Shown here: piece by piece, positions 26,146 through 38,315 of the stretch
Numbering within the stretch: position 1 is the first letter of the stretch
Layout of the letters: every line of letters begins with the position of its first letter
Origin: Opisthorchis felineus
Lineage: Eukaryota; Platyhelminthes; Trematoda; Opisthorchiida; Opisthorchiidae
Assembly: GCA_004794785.1 (NCBI GenBank)
Contig: SJOL01006601.1
Span: forward strand, 169,370 to 233,369
DNA length: 64,000 bases
Direction: 5' to 3'
Notes under the pieces: generated by a model
Seen by the model: only the letters and a program-made list of their open reading frames with translations
Told to the model about the DNA's origin: nothing
Database searches by the model: none
Translations under genes and position numbers: made by a program

Positions 26146-29100
26146 TTGAAAATCAAGGGAAAATTCTGTTTTTCTAGAGACCAGAAACAATAATTGTTCT
26201 TGTGGAGTCAGTGTGTACACAAGAAACACTCTACAAACAGGCATGTAACACTGAAAAATAATATCTGCAGGACACGCATTTCTTTGTGTCACTGGCACCA
26301 GAAGAAGGGGAATCACAACGGGTTTGTGTTATCCTGTTACAGTATATTTCTTTATGTTTTCAATTAACGTGACCTTCAGTGTTATTCCAAAGCCACGGTT
26401 ACGTAGGCAGAAATAAAGCTCGGTTCTCCTAACGCTGATGGGTTGAAAATTACATGTGAACATTAGTCAGGCCAGCTTCTGAGATCTTCTCGCGCGAATC
26501 CAGACTTAAGAACACTGGGTGATTCCTCTCATGTCCACGAGTGTATCTCCACCTGATTACACAACCATTAGGTGCACAGACAAACTAAGTGCACAAAAAT
26601 ACCAGTCGATAACTAAATTCGTTGGCTTGTATAAAATGCAAATAAAAAACCATAAATCCACCTTTTATCCTCTAAAACTATGGAGTTTTCCTGCGGTTTT
26701 GATAAACGATCGTCAGTTAAGTACTTCTTCAGAGTTACCTCCAGTGAATTTTGCGTTATATTTCGGGCGCTACCGGAAGTCGATCAATTTAAGCTCTATT
26801 TAGTTGGATAGCCTGCATGAGTAAATTGGTTCTGTACGTGGGTGGTTACAAAATATTTGATAACTCCTAGGGTTGTTTTCAGGGTTGTGTTTTCAGGGCA
26901 ACAACTAGCGTTCACGGAAATTTGTACGAATATAAAAGGTCCTCTTACCCATTTATGTTTTTGTTACGAAGTTCCAATGTTGTATGTTCAACTATAATGT
27001 TTCCATAATAAACGCTAGCTTCTCATGGACATTGTTCGAACTCATTGATTAGTTACACTGAGTCCCGCTATTCTTGCAAAGAAGGTCCTCTTGGGTCGCA
27101 TTTGGCAAGTCATGCTCTTCTAGTCCATCCATTAGGAAATTGCACACCCTATCAAACTAAAAATCCAGCAAAGGCTGTGGTAGTTGCTCAGCAAAACTGT
27201 CTGGCAGCTGCGATAATTCGTTTAGTTTCATGTATATATTGTCTGAAAATCACTTCCCCATACTAGATTTTCAAGGCAGTCCAAGGCCAGTCTGCCACCA
27301 TCACAACTATGATTGAGTAGTTTATTTCGTTATTGCCTCACACTTTTCATTCAAATGGAAAATTGCAATCACCACACATTTGTGAGCTCCTGTCGTAAAC
27401 TGCGTTACGCCTCACGAGTTTAATCACAAGATGATTAGAAAACGACCTTAATGGTCCCGTCAATGTCAAAATCTTGAGAAAATATAATCGAACCGTTCAG
27501 TACTAGTGAGAAGTGTGGGGCTGCTATACAACCGACAAAACGAACGAGGGTCGAGAGATTATTCGGTTGCCTAGACTCAGGTAACTTTGGCTCAAGAATC
27601 CTCTCGATTCCTAATGCCAGTGTGTTTTAGTGTGTGACAGTTGCCTCACCTGTAGTTCTGGTGGTTCTAGACGAATTTCACAATACTCACAGTAGTAAAC
27701 TGGATGATTCTGGTCAGACCGCTGACGTATCTTCCTATCCTGTTTCCAGATAAGCAAACCATCCTTTTCTTGGTGGTTTAACCACCATTTCGTTATTTGA
27801 AGTTATTTTTTATGTCTATAATTCGGTGCCACAAAAATCGCTGCATACATAATTTTTACGCGCCTCTATTTGTTTCTATAAGAAGAACAAACTTGATGTT
27901 TTTGGTGATTGAAAAACTGTTGTCTGGAGTCGCAGAGAGTGGAATCACTCTTTTGCCATACCAAGAGTTCATCGGACGAGATGAGTTGAGTTCAGCCAAT
28001 CACCAGCATTCTTTCTTCTAGTTCCAGCTGGTTTTGAATAAGCAGGACGATATTCATTTCACGTAACCAGAAGAGAGGAGTTAAGGAGACCTAACGCTTT
28101 TCCAAACAGAATACTGGAAGCTTTTGAGTGTGGAAAATTCCTTTCAGCGTAATTCACAGTATAGCTACATTACAGTTAAAAAGGTTTGTTAGTCCCTTGG
28201 AAGCATGCCCTAGTTGGAGTGGGCTGCGTACACTAAAAAACCCTTAAAGCAATGCAATGGTTTTGTTCTTGGAGGATGATCATCCGTTTTTGAGAGTCAG
28301 TAATCGATCTGTCCGGTTTGGCTCTATACCATCTGCTCGGCACAAATATTGCTCACCGGACATAACAGCTAGCACCAAAACTTACAATCGGAAAACATAA
28401 AGAAAATGGTATATGAATTGTACGATGTGACAATAGTCTTGGTAATGTTTACATACGTTCAGGAGTTTTCACTTCATTTATCCGGATCGGTCTCACCTGA
28501 CCGAAGCCAAAACGGTCGCAAGGTGTTTATCCATCGCTAAAGCTTCGAAGAACAGCTTCTTCTGGAGTACTTCTCCGTCGTGAACAGGTAAACAAATCTA
28601 GTTGTCCAAGGGTGATGACAAGCAAGCAGGTTCGTAATATTTTGTCCAGGGTCACTTTTTAACTCCAGTCTGTTTCTATTCACAAGGCTTTCCTAATTCT
28701 AATGGGTATTTATTGTTCAACCACGATAAGTGGACGGGGAGTCTTAACGGGGGACTGTCCACTTTTCATGAGGTCGTAGTTGAGGGGTTCACAGTGTTTT
28801 TATAGACATCATACCAAAGCAGGTCGTTTTCGTCTGCGGTCGTTGTTGCCGAGCTTCAGTCACAGGATACTTGTATGATGAATTAATGTTCCTGGGATTT
28901 CGAAACCAAAGTTCGTCAGCAGTTGGCTGTTTTAGCCGTTTTATCAGCGGATTCTGCCATATCCAGTTTGACTTTATTGTAATGTTTTTCAAGGAGCATT
29001 TCACCAAAGCAACACCCTTCGCAAGGTTACTGACGTTAAATATTACAACCATTACTTGGTGAAAGATGCCCCTCCCTAAGAGAGCAGTCTATCAGAAATG

Positions 29101-30414
29101 ACCACGCAATATTGTAGAAGGCATCAACGTATACGAGCTGAGGTTGACAAGAAGAGAATCATTTTCCTTTCTTTTTGGAAAATTTGCAAACTTTTAGGTT
29201 ATACTGGCAGTTTATACCGCAACCTTTTGAGTCAAGATATTACTGTCACAACTGATAAGTAGAGGTGTTGCAAAAATGCGTAATATAATTAACCAGTTAG
29301 GTTGATTTGGCTGCGCTCAGGTATTATATGTCATAACGTCCTGAATTAAGGCCAGAAAGAGGGTTCGAACATTTGTCTCAGCGTGGTTTTCAGTAGAATT
29401 TCTTTGGCTACCCACTCGTTAAAGGTTTCGGGTAGGACGTAGACGATTCACCCATCGACAGAATGATCAGGAATGTCGCCCAAAAAGGGACGTCCGATAA
29501 GGACCACCAAAGATAAAAGGTGTCTTGTTAAACAAATGGTACCACATTCCTTTGGCACCATAATGTTCTGAGACATTTGCTCTGCTTCTCTGCCTTTAGG
29601 CGAATGTAAGCAGATGGGGAGCATTCACCCTTTTGTGTAGACAACAGTTGCGTCGGCCGTCTGATGCAGTGATTCCCACGGCAGCAAGAAAACTGAAAAA
29701 TGACATGGAAGTGCTGTAGAACTTTCGGCGTTTGCCTGAACATTGACAGCAGTAAATAATGGATGCTGGTGGTCAGCGTTAAATGTGCGTTTACAAACTC
29801 GATCAAGCTTCTGTGTAAATATCCCAATAGCCAAGTCACGTTTGTGAGGCAGTGTTTGGTACGATGGCTTATTTTAAACACCCTGGTAATCGTGTTAACG
29901 CTTCTCTTGTCTTTTGGTCAGCTTCTGAAAGTCTATCATGGTCATTAGTACGAAGCTCGTTAAACATGAAATCGTTTTTTTTCTGGCAATGAATCTTCTG
30001 TGCATACTTTCTGCTTTGTCGAATAGCTAACGCAGTGAATTGTGTTGGCCCCGCAGATTTACAAACCTGGACAGGTTTACATCTGACATCTGTTTTGCAT
30101 ACAAGAGTTATCGAATGGTGAGTATTATTCGATGGAATATCCATTAGGGCCCATCGCACAACTACCGTCATTACGCCCCTTAGCATCTTGTGATAATCAA
30201 TCACAACCGCAACTCAGACAGACCGCTCCCCCATCTTGCTTGCAAACACATGCCCAAATAATGGATGATTACTTACAAACCGACTACATGAAATCCACTC
30301 CAGGAAACCAACGATCAAATTATATTGGTTTTGTTGCGTCCCTTGGATTTTCACAATTTAGCGCGGTTGGTTGCACTTAGCAGCCGCCTCATTCGGTAAA
30401 ATACCATCTGTTTG

Positions 30415-30670
30415 TGTAGGCGTAAATCACTACTCATAAGCTTGTTGAAAACTCTTCGGCCCTTCTTTTGGCTCATCACGTAGGCGTAGAGGCTGCGTTT
30501 CCGTTAATCTTATGTTCTACTTGAACCCAAATTGCACGAAATTCAACTGGTGCGCACATCTGCACACCAACTTGGTTTGGTTGATAACATTATTAAACGG
30601 GAGCTTCAGATGAATTCCAGGCAAGTCTCCCGTCAAAACCAAATTGGTATGTAGATGAGTGTGAGTCGTA
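30415..30670 (+). repeat. Fold-back repeat copy next to the dbx exon 2 donor
   Basis: Starts with the outer end sequence (cactactcataagcttgttg), continues through the arm to about 30620, then reads back with agtctcccgtcaaaacc and aaattggtatgtagatgagt, the inverse of the inner arm. It lies in dbx intron 2, its right edge about 100 bp past the exon 2 splice donor. Confidence 0.75.
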
Positions 30671-30768
30671 CCTTCTATTTTGTTTTTAAAAATAGAAAAC
30701 GTGTTAGTATCGAAATGCCATAAGTCGAACGTAGAAATCAAAGACCTCGGATGAAAAGAAAAGCTTAC

Positions 30769-31439
30769 TTGACTTTCCTTCAGTCCCAATCGTTCCGCCA
30801 AAATTCTCCTATCTGGTTTTGTTATATATGCATGCTGCCTGAAAGCCATTTCTAGATTATGTCTTTGAGATTCACTGAAAACGGTTCGTCTGAGGATGTT
30901 GCGTCTTTGTGTTGCTCGTTTTGCAGTGACCAGTGAATGTGCAGAATTTATATGCCCCTTTGGATTAGTCGTAGGCAGTTCCCACTCGGAATCTTCACTG
31001 GAGAAAGCAAACGGGTTTTCTGCCGGGGTCCATTTAAGTATTGGACTTGACTGTACTCCAGCTGTTTCGGAATCGGTATGTATGCTTTGTTCAAAGGCAC
31101 GTGGAACAAGTGCGTTTGGTTCAAGTTTATTTGGCTGTAGATTAAGATGAATGCACTGAGGGCAAGTAAAAGTACTTTCGGATATCGGGATGGAAACGTT
31201 GGTGCTATAGTACAACGCCGGATACTTAGGTGTTTTTCCCCATTGATATAGATTAGATTGGTCCGATCGATAGGCTACACGATGTTCACCACTTCGTTGA
31301 GCATAAGCTGAGCTGGGAGCGCGCAGGTAACTGCTAGAGGGAGGCACTTCCTGAGAATTAAAAAGCTGATCATTTGCGAACGTCAGGTATTTGTCGCAAG
31401 TCGGATCCAGTTCTTCGTTACCAGTAAGTGTCTGGGTAG
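30769..31439 (-). CDS. dbx: dbx homeobox gene, coding exon 2 (linker and homeodomain helices 1-2)
   Basis: Codes for residues 83-305 of the joined protein, plus two bases of codon 82. The acceptor is a strong pyrimidine tract ending ttcaag at 31440; the donor is GTAAGC at 30768. The first 180 residues are a low-complexity linker rich in Ser, Thr and Pro. The homeodomain starts near residue 262 and reads NILRRTVFSESQR, then YITKPDRRILAERLGLKESQ at the exon end. Core residues Phe8, Leu16 and Phe20 are present. The pattern LRR.VFS..QR..LE..F, YI.KPDR..LA..LGLK.SQ is characteristic of Dbx; Hlx is the closest alternative but usually reads LGLTDAQV at this point. Dbx proteins are nuclear transcription factors, usually repressors, that pattern neural progenitors in other animals; that role here is an inference. 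A downstream acceptor (acccag at 31432) would be out of phase with exon 1. Confidence 0.9.
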
Positions 31440-32589
31440 CTTGAAACGAGACAAATTAAAAAAGAATTAACACCTTGTCTGGATAATGCTCAAACGTATT
31501 GTCTCAAAGTATGAACGAATGCAGAACATGTTACGCCAAAGGTTTCCGCTGATCTCCTTGGAATCCCAGTAATAAAATGTTCGTAGAAAAACGTTTATAC
31601 CCAAGGATTGGATGGTAAATTCTAAACCGAAATACGCAATGTTGGTTATTGTACATTACTCATCTGGTAGTAAAAGTCTGTCGTCTCTAGAAGCTAAACT
31701 GTCTTTGATAAATTTGAATAGCAATCATATTTTACGGAAGCAATTTATGACCGTCTTCAAGAAAACATCCCACTTCTACGCGGCGAACTATGCCAGAGAG
31801 GTCCTTCTGCGTCGTGATAGTCGAATCAGAAATGTCCCTTACTTGACAACTTCGTACACAAGGGACATGAATTGTAAATATAAACCCGTCATTATCTTCA
31901 GGGTCAAACATGCACAGCTACTTTCTGAGTTCATTTAAATGCATGCTGGTTATGGTGATGTCTACGGAGCACTCTGTGGAAAGACGTCAAGTGAGAATCC
32001 AGAGACTCAACCACGCTTTTACTGAAATCACTCAGCAAAGTTACAAAATTTTGCTTTGGGTATATTATACGTCTAATCAAATAAACTAATTTGTTCTGGT
32101 TAGTCTCAGAAGTTGTGAAGTTTTGCATTAGTATTACACTTGCTTCGATGGACGTTCTCCTATCCTGACACAATCCTTTTGGTCATTCCACACCAAAAGT
32201 ATTGCACTTGGGTTTTTTGCTTGTGTTAGAGCTCACCAACGGTGTGTATGTTTGGTCATTCCGGAACTTGAAACTCTACCATATCACATGGAACTACACC
32301 AGCTTAATCATAACGTCTGGCCAAGCAAATGTGTTGAGGAGTGAGCAATGTGATGGTTTTCTTTACGCGACAGAGGACAGTCGAGTACAGGTCCTGGTTT
32401 TGTTGAACTACTGACATTCCAGTCCGGAGCTCACAGTAAGCTAGATTCACGAACACCTGAAACCTCCTGGACGATTTTGACCTGTACTGGGTATATACAG
32501 CATTCATTTGATTTTGACTTTTCCTAAATAATTATCTTTCTGTCCAAACAGATTTAGTGTGGTAGTGCATACCAATGCGGAAGAGAATG

Positions 32590-32659
32590 GGGACTAGTTT
32601 TGTCCTAGTTAAGGTTCACCAGCAGTGCACATCCTATGCTTTGCAGGGATTCACCCTGC
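32590..32659. repeat. Dispersed repeat, copy 2 (partial)
   Basis: Similar to 520-588: a gact.agttttgt block, then cagcagtgcacatccta, followed by divergence. Only this part of the repeat is found here. Confidence 0.4.
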
Positions 32660-34429
32660 TTCTATATGAAATGCTTGTGAGCTACAATAAAAGCGAAAGT
32701 ATTCAATGAGTTGTTTTCACTGGAGGAATCAACTACACCAAACGTGTCTCCTCAACATCGCTGTGTGGACACACCATGCCCCAACGGCCACGACCAAGAA
32801 GTATTTTTATCCGTTTCCGTATTCAGCATTTGGATACTACTTGGTATAATGACGGTAACTTCGGACTTTTGGTTTTAAAACCGCATATCATTTTTGGGGA
32901 GGATGTAGCGAACCATCTTAGCATATTTTGACGTTATATTTAGATCAGAAAACCTTCAATCTGGCACAGTATTTTGTCATAAAATAAATATGTTAAACTG
33001 GGTGCTTGGATCTTACACACAAAAACTGAGATGTGGGCTGAATGGTTAGTATGAGGTGATTGAAAGTGAAGAAGACACAATGTAATGCATCAGGTGAATC
33101 GTGGAAGAATTCGTCTCACTTCAAGATCTTCTTAGGAATTTTGGGTTTCATGTATATTTTTTCTCAGAGTCGAAGTTAACAATACAAGCTACATTTTGCA
33201 AACGTGGGATACCTTAAAGTGATGTTTCAGTCGGCGGTAAGTGCAAATTCCTTGCAAACTACGACATTCCTATTGGTTTTGAAGTAATAACAAGTGCGAA
33301 TTAAGGGTTGCATGTGTTCGTTTATGGAATCCTACATTGAAAATACTGGCGAATCTTTCGAGGTCTTTTGTTGTTTATCCTCTAAACAAACTCCTTGTGA
33401 TTTAGGTGAAGCGAAACTATTTTTGAGATGAACACGGGACTCGATTTGCATCAAGTCTTTCAACGGCGGTACCATTCAAACCAGTTCTTAAAAATTGCCA
33501 GGCTAATTGTTCCTGGAACAATTTACCAGTTGATGTCGATTTACGTATGCAGAAATTTAAAACTGTAAGTTAGGACCACTTATTAAATCTGTGTCCATCA
33601 GGTGAACGACGGTCAGCGGGATGTGTATGACTTTCAGAACAGACGCAATATGGTATGCACACTTTATGAGAAGCCCAACTGTTAGATTCGAATTCAAATT
33701 TGTTTTCACAACTGCAAAGCGTACAAATAGGTTACCAATAAAAACCGCTTGCCTAGAAGTTCCCTATGCTAGTGACCAAGATTTTGTCAGTTTAGACCTA
33801 TTCCCAATCCGATCATATAATGCAGCGCAAAAAAATGTTACCGCATAGACAAAAATGATGAAGGCACTGGCTACCAAAACACCAACGTCCCTTTTCTATT
33901 GGTCATCAACCTGAGTCTGCGTTAATGCATAAGCCGGTTGGACTGCAAAGGTGTGTGCCTAAATAGACGATTTTTTACAAGGCCGACTGACCTTTAATTT
34001 ATTTCCGGCAAACCGAAATTCGAATCAGCGCACATTAGGCAGCTGATCAAATTTTGTATCTCATTCACAGTCAAGCACGTAGTCTGATTTAACTGGCACA
34101 TTGCTCTCATGTTCTTCTAGGACTCTGTTGGCTTCGATATAACTGAAGATTTGGTGTGAAGATAACACATTTTGGACAATGCAGTGAGAAGAACTGTGTT
34201 GCGGGACGAATCTTATCTGCCCCAGTATGTGTAAAACGGAATAAAATGAAACAAAACACAGGGTTAGTTGCAGGGTTTATATGGAACTAAACAGCAACGT
34301 GATCGATCAATAAATCCAGGGTGGCCTGAGCGTGGCTCTCACGTCTGTGTAAGCGCATAGTACAGGCGTGAATCGATCAGTCAATACTGCCTTGAAGCAA
34401 TTCAGTCTATGTGGAAACTTGCTATGACT

Positions 34430-34650
34430 CACAAGTAAAGTTCAGCTCTGTGTCCCGCCTCAATCAGGTGTTTGATAATCAATGACTTGATTTTTGACTC
34501 CTATCAAGTCGAATCGGGATCAGCAGGCATGGTACGGTGTAGTTAAGGCAGACGCCCGTTCACTCGCGTTTCTAGCCTTCGGTCTGTTCTACCAATGTAC
34601 TTATCCCCGTAACTGCAGGTGAGTTGGTAAATAGCTGAAAAACAGACGTT
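34430..34650 (-). mobile_element. Penelope-like element fragment, GIY-YIG endonuclease region
   Basis: Read on the minus strand, IYQLTC is followed ten residues later by YIGRTDRRLETR, the core of the GIY-YIG nuclease found at the C-terminus of animal Penelope-like elements. Further on, IIKHLIEAGH matches the conserved HL...GH tail of that domain. Stops and a probable frame change separate the two blocks, so it is dead. In the intact element this nuclease nicks target DNA for insertion. It lies on the same strand and in the expected order downstream of the reverse transcriptase piece at 35220-35621. Confidence 0.75.
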
Positions 34651-34969
34651 GGATTTCTGATCGTCGGAAATGGCATCGTTTATCCTCTAATGTTTAGCTG
34701 AGCTGAAGTGTAGATTCAGTGTGGAACCACCGTTAAGGTTTAAGCTGACTAAGGTCATGATTTCCAATGTAGTGCATTTTAAGTGAATTGACCTGTCTGA
34801 CTCTACCTTTTGCATCTCCTTATCGCTCATTCTGGGACGTTTTTAAATGAAACGGTCAGGACAGCTGCTGATCGAAGCACACATTTTAGTAGGTCAACCT
34901 ACTCAGCCAACTTGTTTGGAATGCAGGTCCGTCTTGCTCTGTGGAATACATTCTGAACCAGGCATTGTA

Positions 34970-35215
34970 TAGACGTAACACACTACTCATAAATTTGTTG
35001 AAAACTCTGCAATAACGCATGACCGATTTAACCGTTCTTGGAGCACACCTGCTGGGGGCAGTCCCCGAGTTACCCTCAAAGTTACGTCTTACTTGAATCA
35101 AAATTGCACGAAATTAGCGAAATGCACTCATTTGCATACCATTTTGCAAGAAGTAAATCGTAAATCGTAGGAGTCAGATTTGCACTCAAGTGAGTGAATT
35201 TCGCTGAACCAAGCA
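34970..35215 (+). repeat. Fold-back repeat copy abutting Penelope-like remains
   Basis: Starts tagacgtaacacactactca, runs through gtccccgagttaccctcaa, ttgcacgaaattagcgaaat and gcactcatttgcatacc, then turns back (gagtgaatttcgct near 35200 is the inverse of the arm). It sits between the reverse transcriptase piece (35220-35621) and the GIY-YIG piece (34430-34650), so it probably inserted into one Penelope-like copy. Confidence 0.75.
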
Positions 35216-35219
35216 AATT

Positions 35220-35621
35220 TTTGTTGCAGTGGACAGAATTTTGTAAAAGTGAGGTATTTTCCGGCCCATATAGGCTTTTGGAGCAATGCAGAGCAAGACA
35301 GTGCCACCGGTATTCCTGATGATCGAAACGTCCAAAAAGGGAATTTTATTTTCTATCTCAAAATCACAAGTGAAAGAAAGTTTTTGGTGTTAAAAATCGA
35401 CAGAGAAAATATTCAGCCCGTTCTCTGCCCTTTGCCATGAGTAAGATTTCGTCTAAATGTCGTTTAAACAGAGCTGGCTGCTGACTGTTCCGCTCTGCCG
35501 ATTGTTCAAGTTTCGCCATAAAATATCTACCTAGGTGGGTCCCAAAGGAATCCACATAGCGATACCATCCACTTGCTTGTAACTGGCGCCTTGAAAGTAA
35601 AACCTGGCCTTCTTCGTGCAC
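35220..35621 (-). mobile_element. Penelope-like element fragment, reverse transcriptase region
   Basis: Minus-strand reading gives YFMAKLE, then FKRHLDEILLMAKG where the family has its catalytic [YF]..RYVDD block, so the catalytic motif is degraded. After a frameshift near 35360 comes IPFLDVSIIRNTGG, matching the conserved PFLDV motif that follows the active site in Penelope-like reverse transcriptases. The pairing and order of these motifs make the family call firm. The frame is broken and the element cannot be active. Confidence 0.8.
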
Positions 35622-36849
35622 AGCAAATTGGATCTTTTAGAATAGGGATAGGTAGGATAACCGCACCGGGGTCAGCCCCCGGTGGACACATAAAAAGCAC
35701 ACAGTTTCTATGAGTAAGAGGCTGGTAAAAGTATATTACTACGTTTCCCGCTATTACTATTCAACTTCTTACACAGATGATATATAGAAACAATAAAAAA
35801 ATGGTAACGGTAGCGTACAAAATTAATGGCTAAAATTTGATTGTACTGGAGGAATAAATGAAATCGGAAACTTAAGTCCACCTCTGACTTGGTAAACCTG
35901 AGCACCGGGCTGATGTGACGAACGTCACATAACGTACTTCCGGTAAACAGCCAAATAGTCCGTTACGCATGTGGTCTTGAAATGTTTATTGGGTCGGGAC
36001 AATGGTGAACTGCAAATAAATTTCTCTGCCTTACAGATGTCTTGGTTGTAAGGACGCATTGCATCTGACCCAAATGCGCCTAAAAGTGTGCGAGTGCGAA
36101 ATTTGGTGTCCATAAATATGCAATCAACGCAACATACGGTGTTCAAGTCAACGGTACGACTTCAATCCACCAACTGAAATTCAGATTTGCCTTTCATGAG
36201 ACAAACTGGTAGATGTCATCGCGCTCGCCTGTCTCATAGTCTGAATGGTCTTCAGATGAATGCGCACTGGAAATGGTGCAGAAACATTCTTGTAGTCACT
36301 TGAGATCGTTGAACAATCATCGCCCTTTCAAAGTGTGAAACATTCACCTCGGTCCCAGTGAAACTGTCTGCAATGATGTGGGTTATGCGGTGGGTAAATT
36401 TATCGTAGTAGCCATATGTAGCAGACAAAAATGATAAATAAATGCCCTCTGAAGACCGTTAAGTTCGTAAAACTATCTCGAGAGTGGTGCACGCTCTTCT
36501 AGAGAAATATGATAACTAATGGTACGTAGTGTGTTCGTGAATGAATTTATCGCAAGTTTTGTTTATTCTCACGAACAGCTTCTGCAAGCTGTGAAACTTA
36601 CGTATCTCCATAGATTTCACTTTCTTCCGAGCGCAATAGGCCTGAAAATTGCTGGATGTTTGTCGACCCAGTTAGGCTTGTAGTACGAGACAGTGAGCCA
36701 TCGTGTCGCCGCGTGCCTTACTGCTTCCGTTGTGTTCCAGCTCATACGTAATTAGAATGGCCGGGTTAACAGTTTTAGGGTCTAATGTCACTAATGTCAG
36801 GGTCGTACAGTAGGGCAATAAACATGCCAACTACAAGGAAACTTGCAGA

Positions 36850-37400
36850 ATTTGGCTGCTGAGTTGTCCCTAAACCAAATTACCTTGCCCAGCGAACAAG
36901 TCGGCTACCATTAGTAGGTTGGTAGCATACTACTCAATTTCAAGTTGTTGAATCCCAGAGGGTAAACAATCAAGCTCTAGCTTGGTCATGAACATGTCGA
37001 TCAGTAACGTTTCAAGAGGTGAACCCACTGCTACATCATCGTTTTTCCGGTGAAGTTGACCAAAGAAAATAAATTAACCATTGGCAATACACTGGAGAAG
37101 TAATTCCTCGAGCGTCATTATGGGGAGTGGAAATAGCTGGACTCTGGATAAAACGGCACCCAAGTAGGTACTTAGTGTTGAAGTTTCGAACAGCGCGAGG
37201 ACAAAGTCTTTCCAAACTTTGAACTGCTTCCATATGTCGATGAACTGGAGGGCGTCAGATAAGCTATGTTTTGCACGTCATTCTGATATAAAGTCCAGGA
37301 GCTAAGACACTGGCACGCAGAGATGAGAGAACTCATCGGATAACAAGAGTTATATGCCTTTGATATACCGTAAATTCTTGGGTAGCTTATGTCAGCATTA
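36850..37400 (-). mobile_element. Second Penelope-like reverse transcriptase fragment
   Basis: On the minus strand: YPRIYGISKAY (the family's P.IYGLPK.HK motif), then a stretch ending in an internal stop, then GQLHRKNDDVAVGSPLETLL and IDMFMTKLE, matching the GxxYRQ.DGVAMGSPLGP..A..FM.KLE block. Past a TAG comes YATNLLMVAD where YVDD is expected, so both catalytic aspartates are lost. The FM.KLE block is also present at 35520, so this is a different copy from the one at 35220-35621. Confidence 0.8.
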
Positions 37401-38124
37401 GGGTTTTAAAAATGTGTTTGGGGAATGGATTTCCTATCTTTTGAACAACAAAAGCCAAATAACCAAAAATTAGACCTTGCAAGAGACCTCGTGCCTTTTG
37501 CGCGATATTTTGTTCAGAAATCCCAAGCATTCATTCATTGGTATCCGCTCCATTCCCTGGTTCCACAGTTTGGCTAGTTTGCCTTTTGGTTACATATAAA
37601 CGATACATTCATACGATGCAGAGGCGAGATGGTGCAGCCTAGAATCACCTCATCTGTCTACTCAGGGCTGACCCGACGTTCACAACACTGAACAGCTAGT
37701 ACGTAAAGCTACACATTTACGGTGTCCAAATCAGCTTGCATGCCGATGCATGCTCCAATTTATGATTACTACTAACAAACAAGTTTAACACACAAAACAC
37801 GACCTGCCGATACAAGATTCACTTTGCTTCTGCTCGGTCCTATGCGTCAGCCTTGTGTTGAAACGATTTTTAATTAAGATTATAGCAAACTTAATTAAAT
37901 TTTACCAATCAGGAGGTCAGGCGAGCCCAAGTAAAAATAGTCGTTGTCCAGCGGTACTTCAGTTTGTATCAGGCCACTATCAAGTGTTTCATAACACTTC
38001 AGCTATTCTGTAAACTTGAAATCCAGTAAGCCAATATTTATTCCGTGTGTTCAACCAGTGAGCTGTACTTCATATGCGCCAAAACTGTGATCAGAACAGC
38101 TTAGGTTTAAACGTAAACCCCTAC

Positions 38125-38315
38125 CTATAAAGTCGCTAAAAACCATTCGACGGCTCATGGCTTGTTTCGCCCTCCTTGAGGCTAATCAATTAGGTACAGT
38201 CCCTGAGTTCCCATCAACATTACGTTTTACTTAAACCGAAATTGGAGGAAATTCGTCAGGTACTCTCATTTGGATAGTAATTTGGTTACGATGAGAGACC
38301 CGACTGAATCCAGCT
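38125..38315 (+). repeat. Fold-back repeat, partial copy
   Basis: Plus orientation, in dbx intron 1. Matches from cctataaagtcgctaaaaac through tcgccctccttgaggctaat, cagtccctgagttcccatca and actctcatttggatagtaat to cgactgaatccagc. The extreme outer end is diverged. Confidence 0.7.

Larger units (their letters stand above)
24873..30768 (-). other. dbx intron 2 (5,896 bp)
   Basis: Bounded by a GTAAGC donor at 30768 and a CAG acceptor ending at 24873, phase 0 on both sides. It contains fold-back repeat copies at 25810-26145 and 30415-30670. Minus-strand open frames at 29.5-30.2 kb (up to 117 codons) are of unknown nature. No nested gene is supported. Confidence 0.8.

Noticed and set aside
29528..30204. 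A chain of minus-strand open frames in dbx intron 2.
   Set aside because: No retroelement or host-gene motif could be recognised and the frames shift without splice signals.
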